Positions 42,712 through 51,346 of a stretch of 64,000 nt of DNA are shown here, in pieces. The notes beneath the pieces were generated by a model that saw only the letters and a program-made list of their open reading frames with translations, was not told where the DNA came from and did not search any database. Numbering within the stretch: position 1 is the stretch's first letter; every line of letters starts with the position of its first letter. The position numbers and the translations under genes were made by a program. The DNA is from Methylocaldum marinum (GTDB taxonomy: Bacteria; Pseudomonadota; Gammaproteobacteria; Methylococcales; Methylococcaceae), in the NCBI RefSeq assembly GCF_003584645.1, contig NZ_AP017928.1:5159501-5223500 (forward strand), written 5' to 3'.

Positions 42712-44136
42712 CTAAACCTCGTTAGCCTGCGCTTCCTCCGTTTTCGCCAGCTTGCTGTGGCGTACCGAATAGACGAAATAGACGATCAAACCCAGACCCA
42801 GCCAGATCACGAATCGGTACCAGGTCGTCGTCGGTAGAAAGACCATCAGCGCGCCGCACGAGAGGACGCCGAGGATCGGAAGCACCGGATTGGCGGGCGC
42901 TTTGAACGGGCGGTGCATGTGGGGCTCGGTGATGCGGAGAATCATCACGCCGAGACAGACCAGCACGAAGGCGAACAGGGTACCGATATTGACCAGTTCG
43001 GCGAGTTCGCTCAGCGGCACGAGACCCGCAACGGACGCGATTAGGAAACCGCACAGAATGATGACTCTCACGGGGGTCTGGGTTTTCCGGTTGACGGTCG
43101 AAAACCACGGAGACAAAAGACCGTCCCGCGCCATGGCGAAGATGATGCGGGTAAGAGCGTAATAAAGCACCAGCATGACCGTGGTCAGCCCGGTAATGAC
43201 GCCGGTCGCCACCAGGGCGGACGCCCAGTTCAAACCCAGAAGTCCGAGCGCGTGGGCCACGGGAGAGGATACGTTGAGGTCGGTATAGGGGACCACCGCT
43301 GTCAACAATCCGGCAACCAGAATATAGATCAAGGTGCAGAAAACCAGCGCCGCGACGATGCCTATGGGTACGTCCTTTTTCGGATTTTGTGCTTCTTCGG
43401 TTGCGGTCGACACCGCGTCGAATCCGACATAGGCGAAGAAAACGATGGAAGCACCCGCGAAAATGCCGATTGGTTTACCTTCGGCGGTGTGATTGAACCA
43501 GCCGAAAGGCATGAAGGGCTCCCAGTTGGCCGGATCGACATTGAACATCGCGACCGAGACGAACACGCCTATGGTCAGCAGCTTGATGAAAACCATCAGA
43601 GAATTGAGCTTGGCGCTTTCCTTGACGCCGATGATCAACAGAATCATGAGGATCATCACGATACCCGCGGCGGGAAGATTGATGATTCCTCCCAGTTCCG
43701 GCGCTCGGGTCAGGTAATCGGGGAGCGGTAGACCGATAGCCGTAAGGGCGTTGTTGAAATAGCCTGACCAGCCGTTAGCCACGGCCGCTACCGAGAGCCC
43801 GTATTCCAGAATCAAATCCCAGCCGATGATCCAGGCCGCCAGCTCGCCGAATGCCGCGTAGCTGTATCCGTAGGCACTGCCGCATCCGCCCACGCTCGAA
43901 GCCAGTTCGGCGTAGGACAGCGCGGCGAACGTGCAGGCCAGGCCGGCGAGGACGAAGGAAATGATCACGGCGGGTCCCGCCTGCGTCGCGGCCGCGATGC
44001 CGGTCAGTACGAAGATTCCGGTGCCGATGATGGCCCCGATGCCGAGCAGGGTCAGATCCATCGCGCCCAGGCAACGCCTCAGTCCGCTGTCCTGAATGTC
44101 GTCCGTGGTGGTTCTCTTGGTTCGGAAAATCTGCAT
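42712..44136 (-). CDS. APC family amino-acid permease (cationic/YfnA type)
   Basis: Inner-membrane amino-acid transporter of 474 residues with about 12 hydrophobic segments. TM1 carries the APC substrate-site motif GIGAIIGTGIFVLTGIAA. Also visible are SYAELASSVGGCGSAYGYSYAAFGELAAWIIGWDLILEY and FFAYVGFDAVSTATEEAQNPKKDVPIGI in TM6, both typical of the cationic amino-acid transporter branch. The N-terminus (QIFRTKRTTTDD) is short. It stands alone, converging with the upstream hypothetical gene. The exact substrate is unknown. Confidence 0.95.
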   Translation of the reverse strand: MQIFRTKRTTTDDIQDSGLRRCLGAMDLTLLGIGAIIGTGIFVLTGIAAATQAGPAVIISFVLAGLACTFAALSYAELASSVGGCGSAYGYSYAAFGELAAWIIGWDLILEYGLSVAAVANGWSGYFNNALTAIGLPLPDYLTRAPELGGIINLPAAGIVMILMILLIIGVKESAKLNSLMVFIKLLTIGVFVSVAMFNVDPANWEPFMPFGWFNHTAEGKPIGIFAGASIVFFAYVGFDAVSTATEEAQNPKKDVPIGIVAALVFCTLIYILVAGLLTAVVPYTDLNVSSPVAHALGLLGLNWASALVATGVITGLTTVMLVLYYALTRIIFAMARDGLLSPWFSTVNRKTQTPVRVIILCGFLIASVAGLVPLSELAELVNIGTLFAFVLVCLGVMILRITEPHMHRPFKAPANPVLPILGVLSCGALMVFLPTTTWYRFVIWLGLGLIVYFVYSVRHSKLAKTEEAQANEV

Positions 44137-44678
44137 GGTGGCGTTCTCGCGGGCTGGTTTTGATTGTCCGCATTATGCCCGATACGATCGGCCGGTGACG
44201 ATTTCTGCCGATCGGGTGACGCGAACGGATCGTGATGCCGATTCCGTACCCGAGTGTGTCATTCGAGAGCTCCTTAGCCCGGCTGCGGGCCGCTTTATTC
44301 GGAGCGGCGGCGAACCGCGCGGGGCATGCTTAAGCGTGTACCGCCGTGGGGCAGGCCTGTCGAAGGACTTAAGCAGAGCTCGTCAGGAGGACGGTTACGG
44401 GCCTGATCAAAAGAGTTCGGCAATCCCTTGCCGAAATGTGCTGCTGAGGAATGACCGGCTTGTGTTTTTACCCCGCCCTCCCCAAGCCCTTCATCCGTCC
44501 GCAAGGGCTTTTGAACGATAGGGGGAGGGCGTAGCGAAAGGGGAAGAAAGCCGGTTTGCGACGCGGGCTTGTTTTTGGTTTACCCGGATCGTGATTCCTC
44601 AAGGCTGCGCGGCAGCCGTGGCGGCCAGTCAGGCCTTGAAGAATGATCGGGTATATCGATTTTGCGGTAATTTTCGGT
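44137..44678. other. intergenic stretch with hairpins
   Basis: 542 bases between two minus-strand genes. It has a short palindrome TTCGGCAATCCCTTGCCGAA at about 44411-44430. A perfect 8-bp stem AAGCCCTT (44484-44491) / AAGGGCTT (44503-44510) follows, flanked by CGCCCTCCCC and GGGGGAGGGC that can extend the hairpin. No gene supported. The hairpin could end the SRPBCC transcript, although it is weak in T residues on that strand. Confidence 0.5.
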
Positions 44679-45128
44679 TCAGTGGATCTCGCCGCGCCAG
44701 GCGCCGGTCTCGTGTCCTCGCGATTCGATAAAGTCCCTGAAGTTTTCCAAGTCCTCTTCCACGTTGGACGATACCATCCCGAGCATCTCGCCGACCTTCT
44801 CCATGGTGGTTTCGGGCTGATACTCGATATCCACGCTCACCCGGGTACGGTCGCCGCCCACCGGCTCGAAACTCACGATTCCGTGATTCTCGGGCCCTGC
44901 CATGGTACGCCATGCGATGCGCTGATCCGGTACCTGCTCGACAATTTCCGTGTCCCATTCCTTGTGTTTGCCTGCAATCTCGGCGTGCCAGTGCACGTGG
45001 CTGTCGTCGACCTGGCTGACTTCCACGATGTTTTCCATGAAACTGGGAAAGTCTTCGAACTGGGTCCACTGGTTGTAAGCAACCTTTACCGGCACGTTGA
45101 CTTCTATGGATTTGTGCATGCTTGCCAT
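44679..45128 (-). CDS. SRPBCC family protein (cyclase/dehydrase-like)
   Basis: START-like hydrophobic-pocket protein of 149 residues. Family features are the opening KSIEVNVPVKVAYNQWTQFEDFPSFMENIVEVSQ, the ISWRT-like strand (RIAWRTMAGPENHGIVSFEPV) and a long C-terminal helix (EEDLENFRDFIESRG). AAGGAG lies seven bases before ATG 45128 (MASMHKS), which overrules the longer frame to 45191. Related proteins are found next to stress or general coenzyme-Q-binding-like genes. No partner gene here gives a role. Confidence 0.9.
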   Translation of the reverse strand: MASMHKSIEVNVPVKVAYNQWTQFEDFPSFMENIVEVSQVDDSHVHWHAEIAGKHKEWDTEIVEQVPDQRIAWRTMAGPENHGIVSFEPVGGDRTRVSVDIEYQPETTMEKVGEMLGMVSSNVEEDLENFRDFIESRGHETGAWRGEIH

Positions 45129-45191
45129 TTTGAACTCCTTAGGATCTGGTCCTTTCGTCTCCTGGGAAGGCGACTGTTGAGGCAGCGCCAT

Positions 45192-45924
45192 GATCCGATT
45201 AATCGCCGGTGGTCGGCCGCTCCGGTAAAACCGGTGCTTCGATCACTCGGCGATCGACTCGAAAGTTAGACACCGGGCTATCAGCGCGGTTCGATAGGAG
45301 TCCGCGATGCCGCATTCGTATGGCAGGGGTTCAATTCAAGAGAGAGGGAGGCGATGCAGGCCGATGCCGTCTCGGGTGCCTCCGATCACTTTCCGGCCAG
45401 TATTGCGCCGAAGCCGAGCCTCCGCAAAAATTGGTGGTCGGGCGTTGAATAGCCCCCTCATCCACCCGAGCGGATAGGTTTTTCCCGGCATCACGATTCC
45501 GCAGTACTCCATGAGCCCGAAACGTAGTACCCGACGGTCTCGGAGATTTAGTTTTCTGGTACAGCGTTATATTCGAGCGTCGAAGGTGCAATCGACTCGG
45601 AGTTTAGGGTGCAAAATTTGTTTTGTATGTTTCGATACATTAACCAATCGAAATAAAATGGATTTCTCGTTGATCCCCGGTACTGTCAACGATTCATCCA
45701 TTTTGCTTCGCCGGTTAACGGACGCTTTGGGGTAAATTCCGTCGAACCCGGCGTTCGAGCACCATGACGCGGAAAGGTCTATTCTCTTTTTGATCTCGGT
45801 TGTATGCGTCGTGACGCTCAACTACTTCGTTGGTCGTATATGCGGCACGGCTCATCGTAGGCAATAAAGTCGATTTGTGCGACGTATCTTTGGATTCTTA
45901 AATACCTAAACAGAGGGGTGCCAA
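45192..45924. other. gene-poor stretch with shift to lower GC
   Basis: About 730 bases between the SRPBCC gene (minus) and the unknown gene at 45925 (plus). Base composition drops from about 45540 on (AAATTTGTTTTGTATG, TCGAAATAAAATGG). An imperfect inverted pair AAAATGGAT (about 45655) / ATCCATTTT (about 45698) is present. Open frames here are short, overlapping and unsupported. The start of the different-looking segment that continues to about 46.6 kb is probably here. Confidence 0.5.
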
Positions 45925-46452
45925 ATGCCATCACTAGAAGCAACCGTAATAGTCGGCCTGGATGCCGACGGGAAGCGCGAAGGATGTCGCCTCGCAAATT
46001 GTTTCCCTAACAGCGCACGCTATGTCGAGCCTAAATCCCTCATTTCAATATTGAAAAGCAAAACACCCCTCTTTGTTGTATTGGTGAGCCATGACACAAC
46101 TGGTGGCAGTCAATATTACGCTATGCTAGAGGCGCTCTCCCCTTTAAAAGGCAGTCTTCCAATTTTTGTCTTGGCCATGTGTAGCTCGGGCGTTACTCCT
46201 ATCTTTGCTGGCTACACACTCGCCCAGCGTGTCGCTGCTGGGCTTCGAGTGGAAGTCAGAGCGACATCACGCTTTCTTACTTTTGACGAGGTCGGGAAAG
46301 GAATTGCTTTCGCAAAATCAGGATTAGCCGATTTTATTCTACCCAGCAATGATGCCTTAAAGGGTACGGATGGTCTCTGGGGTAAAGTAACGCCGCCATC
46401 ACACGATTCCTTGGATGCATTCTGTCTTGCGTTCGGTGATGTGAAAATATAA
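45925..46452 (+). CDS. unrecognised protein, lower-GC gene
   Basis: 175 residues, no signal peptide, no family recognised. The middle reads FVVLVSHDTTGGSQYYAMLEAL, then LPIFVLAMCSSGVTPIFAG and RVAAGLRVEVRATSRF. This layout of a short strand, a GG-containing turn with helix, and a strand followed by a small-residue SSG turn recalls the ClpP/crotonase fold, but the usual catalytic histidine is not evident. Ribosome site AGAGGGG lies seven bases before ATG 45925. Codon and base use are more AT-rich than the neighbours, which suggests transfer. It might instead be an unrelated Rossmann-like protein. Function unknown. Confidence 0.65.
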   Translation: MPSLEATVIVGLDADGKREGCRLANCFPNSARYVEPKSLISILKSKTPLFVVLVSHDTTGGSQYYAMLEALSPLKGSLPIFVLAMCSSGVTPIFAGYTLAQRVAAGLRVEVRATSRFLTFDEVGKGIAFAKSGLADFILPSNDALKGTDGLWGKVTPPSHDSLDAFCLAFGDVKI

Positions 46453-46484
46453 AACTCGTTTGCACAGGGACAGGTGCACTGAGG

Positions 46485-46524
46485 GACGAAGCGCATCAAT
46501 CGTGAGCGATGCGCCTCCTTCGTC
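46485..46524. repeat. long hairpin after the unknown gene
   Basis: Two-part inverted repeat: GACGAAG (46485-46491) with CTTCGTC (46518-46524), and GCGCATC (46491-46497) with GATGCGC (46508-46514), loop of ten bases. It is 33 bases after the stop of the gene at 45925 and may end its transcript, though no T-run follows. A recombination-site role is also possible. Confidence 0.5.
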
Positions 46525-46896
46525 AGCACGTCTTATCAGGAATTACATATTTTGCCTATCAAACTGGTCAAAGGGACGCGCCGCTCTGCTGCGGTTTTGA
46601 AGGGTGGCTTTTAAATCAGGCTCGGCGGCTTCGTTTATGGTCCTTGAAAGGAGAAGTTACGCCTATGCGCCACCGAGTAGTCGTTTCCGCAGCCACGTGC
46701 CTGATTTTGCTCTAACGAGCGGGTCAAGCCGACGAGCCCTCCACCGCTACGCCGTTCCGGCCCATCGGCTTAAGCCTGGATTTCGTCGGCTCTTGCATTC
46801 CGTTGATATGCCGGGCATCGAGGTGCCGTCGAAATCGAACTTGTCCGTTCGACTACAGAGAGCCAGTCCCGGCATAACCTATCGAAAGGAGAATGA
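46525..46896. other. gap holding a weak attC-like arrangement
   Basis: 372 bases between two plus-strand genes. TCTAACGAG at 46711 followed by TCAAGCCGA (46724-46732) and its near complement TCGGCTTAA (46765-46773) look like the left half of an integron attC site. No GTTRRRY right end is found at the expected place. AAAGGAG at 46885-46891 is the ribosome site of the next gene. No coding frame was accepted. Confidence 0.3.
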
Positions 46897-47349
46897 ATGA
46901 TGCCCAATACCATCCGATTGCATCGTGTCCTCCGGGCTACACCCGAACGCGTCTATCGAGCGTTCCTCGATCCGGATGCTATGGCCAAGTGGGTTCCTCC
47001 AAACGGATTCACCGGCAAGGTTCATCAGATGGATGCCCGCGTTGGCGGCTCCTACAAGATGTCGTTTACGAACTTTACCACCGGCAAGAGCCACCACTTC
47101 GGCGGGGAGTATCTCGAATTAGTGCCACACGAACGAATTCGCTACACCGACAAGTTCGAGGATCCGAATCTAGCCGGCGCGATGCAGGTGACCATCAGCT
47201 TTAAGGCGGTGTCGTGTGGAACTGAGGTGAACATCACTCAGGAAGGAGTCCCGGATGCCATCCCGGCGGACGCTTGCTATCTCGGCTGGCAGGAGTCGCT
47301 TGCCCTGCTTGCGAAATTGGTCGAGGCGGAGATTCCGAATACACCGTGA
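46897..47349 (+). CDS. SRPBCC/AHSA1 family protein
   Basis: 150-residue START-like protein of the activator-of-Hsp90 ATPase C-terminal type. Features are the opening IRLHRVLRATPERVYRAFLDPDAMAKWVPP, the core GGSYKMSFTNF, and TISFKAVSCGTEVNITQEGVPDAI before a C-terminal helix (LGWQESLALLAKLVEAEI). Such proteins bind small hydrophobic ligands; the ligand is unknown. The ribosome site AAAGGAG lies six bases before ATG 46897, and a second ATG directly follows. It is typical of mobile single-gene cassettes and toxicology-type accessory genes, but also common on chromosomes. Confidence 0.92.
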   Translation: MMPNTIRLHRVLRATPERVYRAFLDPDAMAKWVPPNGFTGKVHQMDARVGGSYKMSFTNFTTGKSHHFGGEYLELVPHERIRYTDKFEDPNLAGAMQVTISFKAVSCGTEVNITQEGVPDAIPADACYLGWQESLALLAKLVEAEIPNTP

Positions 47350-47395
47350 AGTCAATTCGCAGGGATGCGGCTAGCCGTCGTGTCTACCGTAAGAG

Positions 47396-47833
47396 ATGCC
47401 CAAACAGACTTCCATGCACACACCGGAAGATTTCAACCAGTTCGGCGCGGACAGTTTGCCGGGTTATCTCGGAATCGTTATCACACACGTATCCCGAGGA
47501 GAAGTGAGGTCCGAACTCGCCGTGCGGCCGGTGCTGATGGCGCCCAATGGCTTTCTGCATGCCGGAACCGTGGTAACGCTTGCAGACACCTCGGCCGGCT
47601 ACGGCTGTATGGCAAACCTGCCGTCGGGGGCAACCGGTTTCACGACGATCGAGCTCAAAGCCAACCACCTAGGCACTGCCAGAGACGGAACGATCGAGTG
47701 TCACGCCAGGGCGGTGCACCTCGGGAGAACGACCCAGGTCTGGGATGCCGAGGTCACGCACAAGGAAACCGGCAAGACCATTGCGCTCTTTCGCTGTACA
47801 CAAATGTTGCTCTATGCAAAACAGTCCGCCTAG
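47396..47833 (+). CDS. PaaI-type hotdog-fold thioesterase
   Basis: 145 residues with the hotdog fold of the PaaI/YdiI thioesterases that hydrolyse acyl- or aryl-CoA. The signature helix with its substrate turn reads NGFLHAGTVVTLADTSAGYGCM (quoted in part: NGFLHAGTVVTLAD). Later strands TTIELKANHLGTARDG and TQVWDAEVTHKETGKTIALFRCTQMLL match the family. A shorter start at MHTPEDF (codon 7) is possible. It follows the AHSA1 gene by 46 bases on the same strand. Substrate unknown. Confidence 0.93.
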   Translation: MPKQTSMHTPEDFNQFGADSLPGYLGIVITHVSRGEVRSELAVRPVLMAPNGFLHAGTVVTLADTSAGYGCMANLPSGATGFTTIELKANHLGTARDGTIECHARAVHLGRTTQVWDAEVTHKETGKTIALFRCTQMLLYAKQSA

Positions 47834-47899
47834 TCCGTATCCTGACTGCCGTGCCAAGGTGGGGTAAAACATAACGTTATATAGATCCAAGGCGTTCCT

Positions 47900-48460
47900 A
47901 TGCTGAATCGTCTATTGCTTATCGGCATGCTCGGCCTTCCCGTCGCGGCGTGGGCTTTCTTTAAACCCTTTCGAGTCGTGGCACCTGAACTGACGGGGTT
48001 ATCCTGCATCCATGACAACTTGTGCACGGACGACGTGTCCCGTTCCGAGGAAACGGTCAGGCTATATGATGAAGCCTTGCATTTCGTCAACGCGTCGGTC
48101 GGCTTGATCGAAAATGGACCGCGGGTTATTTTTTGCAGCTCCGACGCCTGCTTTCAATCGTTCGGGTTAGAAAAACGTTCCGCCGCTACTATCGGTACGT
48201 TCGGCGTCGTTATCAGTCCTCGCGCATGGAAACCGTATTACGTACGCCATGAAATGATTCATCACCTGCAGAATGAAAGGCTGGGGACGATCAACACCTG
48301 GATTAAACCTCAATGGTTCACCGAGGGTATGGCTTACTCTCTCAGTGAAGATCCCCGTCCGACGCTTTCCGAGCCTTTTGAGAAATACCGCTCTCGGTTC
48401 GAGCACTGGTATAAGCAGGTGGGACGGGAGAGGCTATGGACAGAGGCCGGCAAGCTATGA
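47900..48460 (+). CDS. putative secreted zinc metallopeptidase (HExxH)
   Basis: 186 residues with an N-terminal hydrophobic segment that may be a signal or anchor (LLLIGMLGLPVAAWAFF). A body with two Cys pairs (SCIHDNLC, CSSDAC) suggests disulfides outside the cytoplasm. A zinc-protease motif HEMIH lies at 117-121, followed by WFTEG with Glu142 as probable third ligand, the gluzincin pattern. No known family was recognised beyond that. The chain is short for a full protease, so it could be a minimal peptidase domain or an inactive relative. It converges with the small gene at 48645. Confidence 0.75.
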   Translation: MLNRLLLIGMLGLPVAAWAFFKPFRVVAPELTGLSCIHDNLCTDDVSRSEETVRLYDEALHFVNASVGLIENGPRVIFCSSDACFQSFGLEKRSAATIGTFGVVISPRAWKPYYVRHEMIHHLQNERLGTINTWIKPQWFTEGMAYSLSEDPRPTLSEPFEKYRSRFEHWYKQVGRERLWTEAGKL

Positions 48461-48644
48461 GTTCACATCCCGATGTCATCGCTCGCGATTGAAGCCGCGA
48501 CCTTGCGTATCCTATGCCCGGTTCGATCGAAGATGATGTTTTGTTTCCGTGGCGTATACGCCGACTTACCTTGAGCAGTTCACCGCACGTCTACACCAAA
48601 AATCAAATACTCCGAGTAGCGGGCAGTACATCGAAGCCTGCCGA

Positions 48645-48923
48645 TCAATCGCGACGTACCAGCTTGAAGAAACGGCTCACTTCGCCGCTCTGAGTTTTTT
48701 CCTGATAGAGAAAGGCCAGCTTCTGTTCTTCGAATTTGTCGAAGAACGCTTCCCAGGAGATCCTTTCCAGCGTATCACCGCCTTCCGTGAAACGGATGCG
48801 CAGGATACCGGCCTCGTCCTCCCTGGCGGCGGTGCCTTTAACAGTCGCCGGCCAGCCTCCGCGCTCCTCCACCCAGCGGCGAATCTCCTCGTGATTCGTC
48901 GTTTTTTTCGATTCGTGAGACAT
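48645..48923 (-). CDS. small conserved protein, often mislabelled 1,4-alpha-glucan branching enzyme
   Basis: 92 residues starting MSHESKKTTNHEEIRRWVE, with GGAGG seven bases before ATG 48923. The pattern HEEIRRWVEERGGWPATVKGT, GILRIRFTEGG and WEAFFDKFEEQKLAFLYQ belongs to a widespread small family of unknown function. Some databases carry it under a branching-enzyme name although it has no such catalytic domain. It lies about 115 bases below the last glycosyltransferase of the glycan cluster. A link to that cluster is possible but unproven. Confidence 0.88.
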   Translation of the reverse strand: MSHESKKTTNHEEIRRWVEERGGWPATVKGTAAREDEAGILRIRFTEGGDTLERISWEAFFDKFEEQKLAFLYQEKTQSGEVSRFFKLVRRD

Positions 48924-49038
48924 GGCGATACCTCCGGGCATTGATCATTCGAGACTGAATCCTCATGGCGAGTACCCTTTCCGGTTCGGGTAGAGCGGCT
49001 GGAACGCAGCCCGTCCGCTACACCCGAGAACAAACGCT

Positions 49039-50148
49039 CTATCCGTAGCTGTGGATGATGCGAGGTCTAGGGTATCCGCCGCGTATCCGGCGCACGTGGT
49101 TCTCCACTTCGATGGCGCGATGGATCGACGTGTGCGCGGAAAGCACTTTGGCGCGCGCCCGCTCGCCGATGCGATTCCGCTCGGCATCCGAGGTTTCCTG
49201 GAGATAACGCAGAACGTCTTCGGCTCGCTCGGCCACCAGAATTTCTTCGCCGATCCTGAAGAAGCTATTGAGACCTTGCCAGATGTCCGAAATCACCGGC
49301 GTCCCGCAGGCGGCGGCTTCGAATAGCCGTACGCTGGGCGAGTATCCGGCACGCACCATCTCGCGCCGGGTGATGTTCAGGGTAAAACGCTGCGAAGTGT
49401 AGAAACGCCGGTGTGAACTGGGCGGAAAATGTTCGATGCGGTTGACATTGCGAGGCCATGCGATGGTTTCCGGATACTGCGGCCCGACAACGGCGAAGCG
49501 GCCTTCTTTCCAGATCTGCGCCGGTTTCAGCAGCAGTTCCTGGACTATCGGCTGCCTATCCTCGCTGTATGTGCCCATGTAGCCGAGGTCGTATTCGATG
49601 GGGCCGAAATCGGCAGAGTGCAGATCCGGATCTACCGAGCAGTAGAGCGGTTCCACCCGTTGCGCCCGGTACGAGCGTTTGAGCCAGGACAGAAGCGGGC
49701 CACCGGTGAACGACAGATACAACCCGTAGCGGGGGATCAGATCCGGATGCAGATATTCGTAATCGCCGTGTACCAGTTTTGCCAGGGTGATCGGGGTATC
49801 GATGTCGTAAAACGCGGTAAGGCCGCGCGCCGTGTCGACCACCCATCGCCCGACCTCGACGCCGTCCGGAACGTACGATCCGACGATGACCAGATCGGCC
49901 TGCGCGACCTCCTCGGTGAACCGGTCTCTCAACTCGTCGAAATCGGCATAAAGGCACGTCGTGCCGTAGGGCGGATGGGGCAGGTCCCGGTTTTTCGCGT
50001 ACCACGGCTGGTCGCGTTCCAGGAAAAGCACGCTATGGCCGCGGAGACTGAGGCCGTGGACCAGCGCCCGATAAGTCGTGGCGTGACCATTACCCCAGGA
50101 TGAAGTAATCGACAGTCCCAAAATGACGATGTTCAATGGCTCGGACAT
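49039..50148 (-). CDS. CgeB-like glycosyltransferase (first of three similar)
   Basis: GT-B fold glycosyltransferase, 369 residues, CgeB / DUF3880 type. It opens NIVILGLSITSSWGNGHATTYRALVHGL, with a GNGHA nucleotide-sugar-side loop as in its two upstream neighbours. The C-terminal half has GYSPSVRLFEAAACGTPVISDIWQGLNSFF, the donor-binding EAAACGTP motif. Its start lies two bases below the stop of the next glycosyltransferase gene, so translation is coupled. It is the last gene of the glycan block. Sugar donor and acceptor are unknown. Confidence 0.9.
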   Translation of the reverse strand: MSEPLNIVILGLSITSSWGNGHATTYRALVHGLSLRGHSVLFLERDQPWYAKNRDLPHPPYGTTCLYADFDELRDRFTEEVAQADLVIVGSYVPDGVEVGRWVVDTARGLTAFYDIDTPITLAKLVHGDYEYLHPDLIPRYGLYLSFTGGPLLSWLKRSYRAQRVEPLYCSVDPDLHSADFGPIEYDLGYMGTYSEDRQPIVQELLLKPAQIWKEGRFAVVGPQYPETIAWPRNVNRIEHFPPSSHRRFYTSQRFTLNITRREMVRAGYSPSVRLFEAAACGTPVISDIWQGLNSFFRIGEEILVAERAEDVLRYLQETSDAERNRIGERARAKVLSAHTSIHRAIEVENHVRRIRGGYPRPRIIHSYG

Positions 50149-50150
50149 GA

Positions 50151-51335
50151 TCAGGCTCCTGTGTACGGATTGAAGGAGGCGTTGTACCGTTCCGGAACAG
50201 CATTCTCTTCAGTTTTAGATCGCAGCGAGGGCGTGTTGCTCCAACTGCCGCTTGCCGGCGATCCGTTCAGAATGCGGTGGACCAGCGCCGCCCGGTGCGC
50301 ATAGGTGTGCTGCGCGATCACCCGTCGCATGGCGGCGGCTCCGATCACCCGGGAACGTTCTTCCGATATCGTCTCCAGATACCGAACCACGTCGTCCCCG
50401 GAATGGGCGACCAGAATTTCCCGCTCCGGCTCCAGAAACTGCTCGATGCCCTCCCAGGCGTCGGTAACAATGCAGGCACCGGCGCCGGCCGCCTCGAAAA
50501 TACGGGTGGCGGGGGAGTAGCCGAAGCGTGCCATGCTGCTTCGGTTGATGTTGAGGACCATGCGTGAACTGCAATTGAAAGCATTGTGATCGTGGGCGTA
50601 GACATGGCCGAGGTAGCGAACATTGGGGAAGTCCGGTGCACCGCATTCCCAGCCGTTTCCGCCGAGCAGGAATCGAGCCTCCGGGACGCGGGCCGCGGGT
50701 CCGAAAAAGAATTCGTGGACCCGCGTCTCCCGGTCCGGGAGGCGGTTGCCGAGAAATCCCAAGGTGGCGGCGAAGCGGGGCGCCGGGGACACGGGATAAT
50801 GTATTGCCGGGTCCAGTGCGTTATAAACCGGTACGCAGTCCCGCGCGCCCAGGGTTCGGTAGGCTTCCACGACAGGTGTTCCGCCGCCGTAGGTCAGGAT
50901 CATGTCGTAACGGGGAATCAGGACCCGAAACGGGTCGTTCGGATTTCGTTGCACCCGCTCCAAAGTGGCGGGCGCATCGACGTCCCAAAATAGTACGGTT
51001 CGGTTCGGAGCCCGGAGATTCAAGATTTCGCGTTCGAGCCAATCGTCGAATACGCCGACGCCGCTGGCCTTGACCAGGATGTCGGCTTGCCGGGCCGATT
51101 CGAGCGCTTGCGAGACGCCGGATTCGGTGGCGGGGTAAACCACGACCCTAGCCCAGGTCGGGTCGGCGATATCGCGGTGCTGCTGCCGTTCGAAGGCGTC
51201 CGGTTCGTAGAAGGAGGTACGGTAGCCGCGTTCGCTCAAGGCACGAATCAGTCCGCGGTAATAAGTGGCAGCACCGTTCCAATAGGCGGAGACCAGACTG
51301 GAGCCGAAGAAAGCGATTTGCGGCCTATGCTTCAT
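50151..51335 (-). CDS. CgeB-like glycosyltransferase (second of three similar)
   Basis: 394 residues, same layout as its neighbours: opening IAFFGSSLVSAYWNGAATYYRGLIRAL with WNGAATYYRG in place of the GNGHA loop, and C-terminal donor motif GYSPATRIFEAAGAGACIVTDAWEGIEQFL. The C-terminal 30 residues (SGSWSNTPSLRSKTEEN) look unstructured. The gene starts 11 bases below the third member's stop. The three paralogues arranged in a row are diverged, so they probably add different sugars in sequence. Confidence 0.9.
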   Translation of the reverse strand: MKHRPQIAFFGSSLVSAYWNGAATYYRGLIRALSERGYRTSFYEPDAFERQQHRDIADPTWARVVVYPATESGVSQALESARQADILVKASGVGVFDDWLEREILNLRAPNRTVLFWDVDAPATLERVQRNPNDPFRVLIPRYDMILTYGGGTPVVEAYRTLGARDCVPVYNALDPAIHYPVSPAPRFAATLGFLGNRLPDRETRVHEFFFGPAARVPEARFLLGGNGWECGAPDFPNVRYLGHVYAHDHNAFNCSSRMVLNINRSSMARFGYSPATRIFEAAGAGACIVTDAWEGIEQFLEPEREILVAHSGDDVVRYLETISEERSRVIGAAAMRRVIAQHTYAHRAALVHRILNGSPASGSWSNTPSLRSKTEENAVPERYNASFNPYTGA

Positions 51336-51346
51336 GACTAACCCTC

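Noticed and set aside
45237..45275. GTTAGAC at about 45265 as a right end of an attC site
   Set aside because: No matching left arm or inner complementary boxes found within a plausible distance.
48549..48944. 131-residue plus-strand frame opposite the small conserved gene
   Set aside because: The minus-strand gene at 48645-48923 has a good ribosome site and a recognised family; the plus frame is its shadow.
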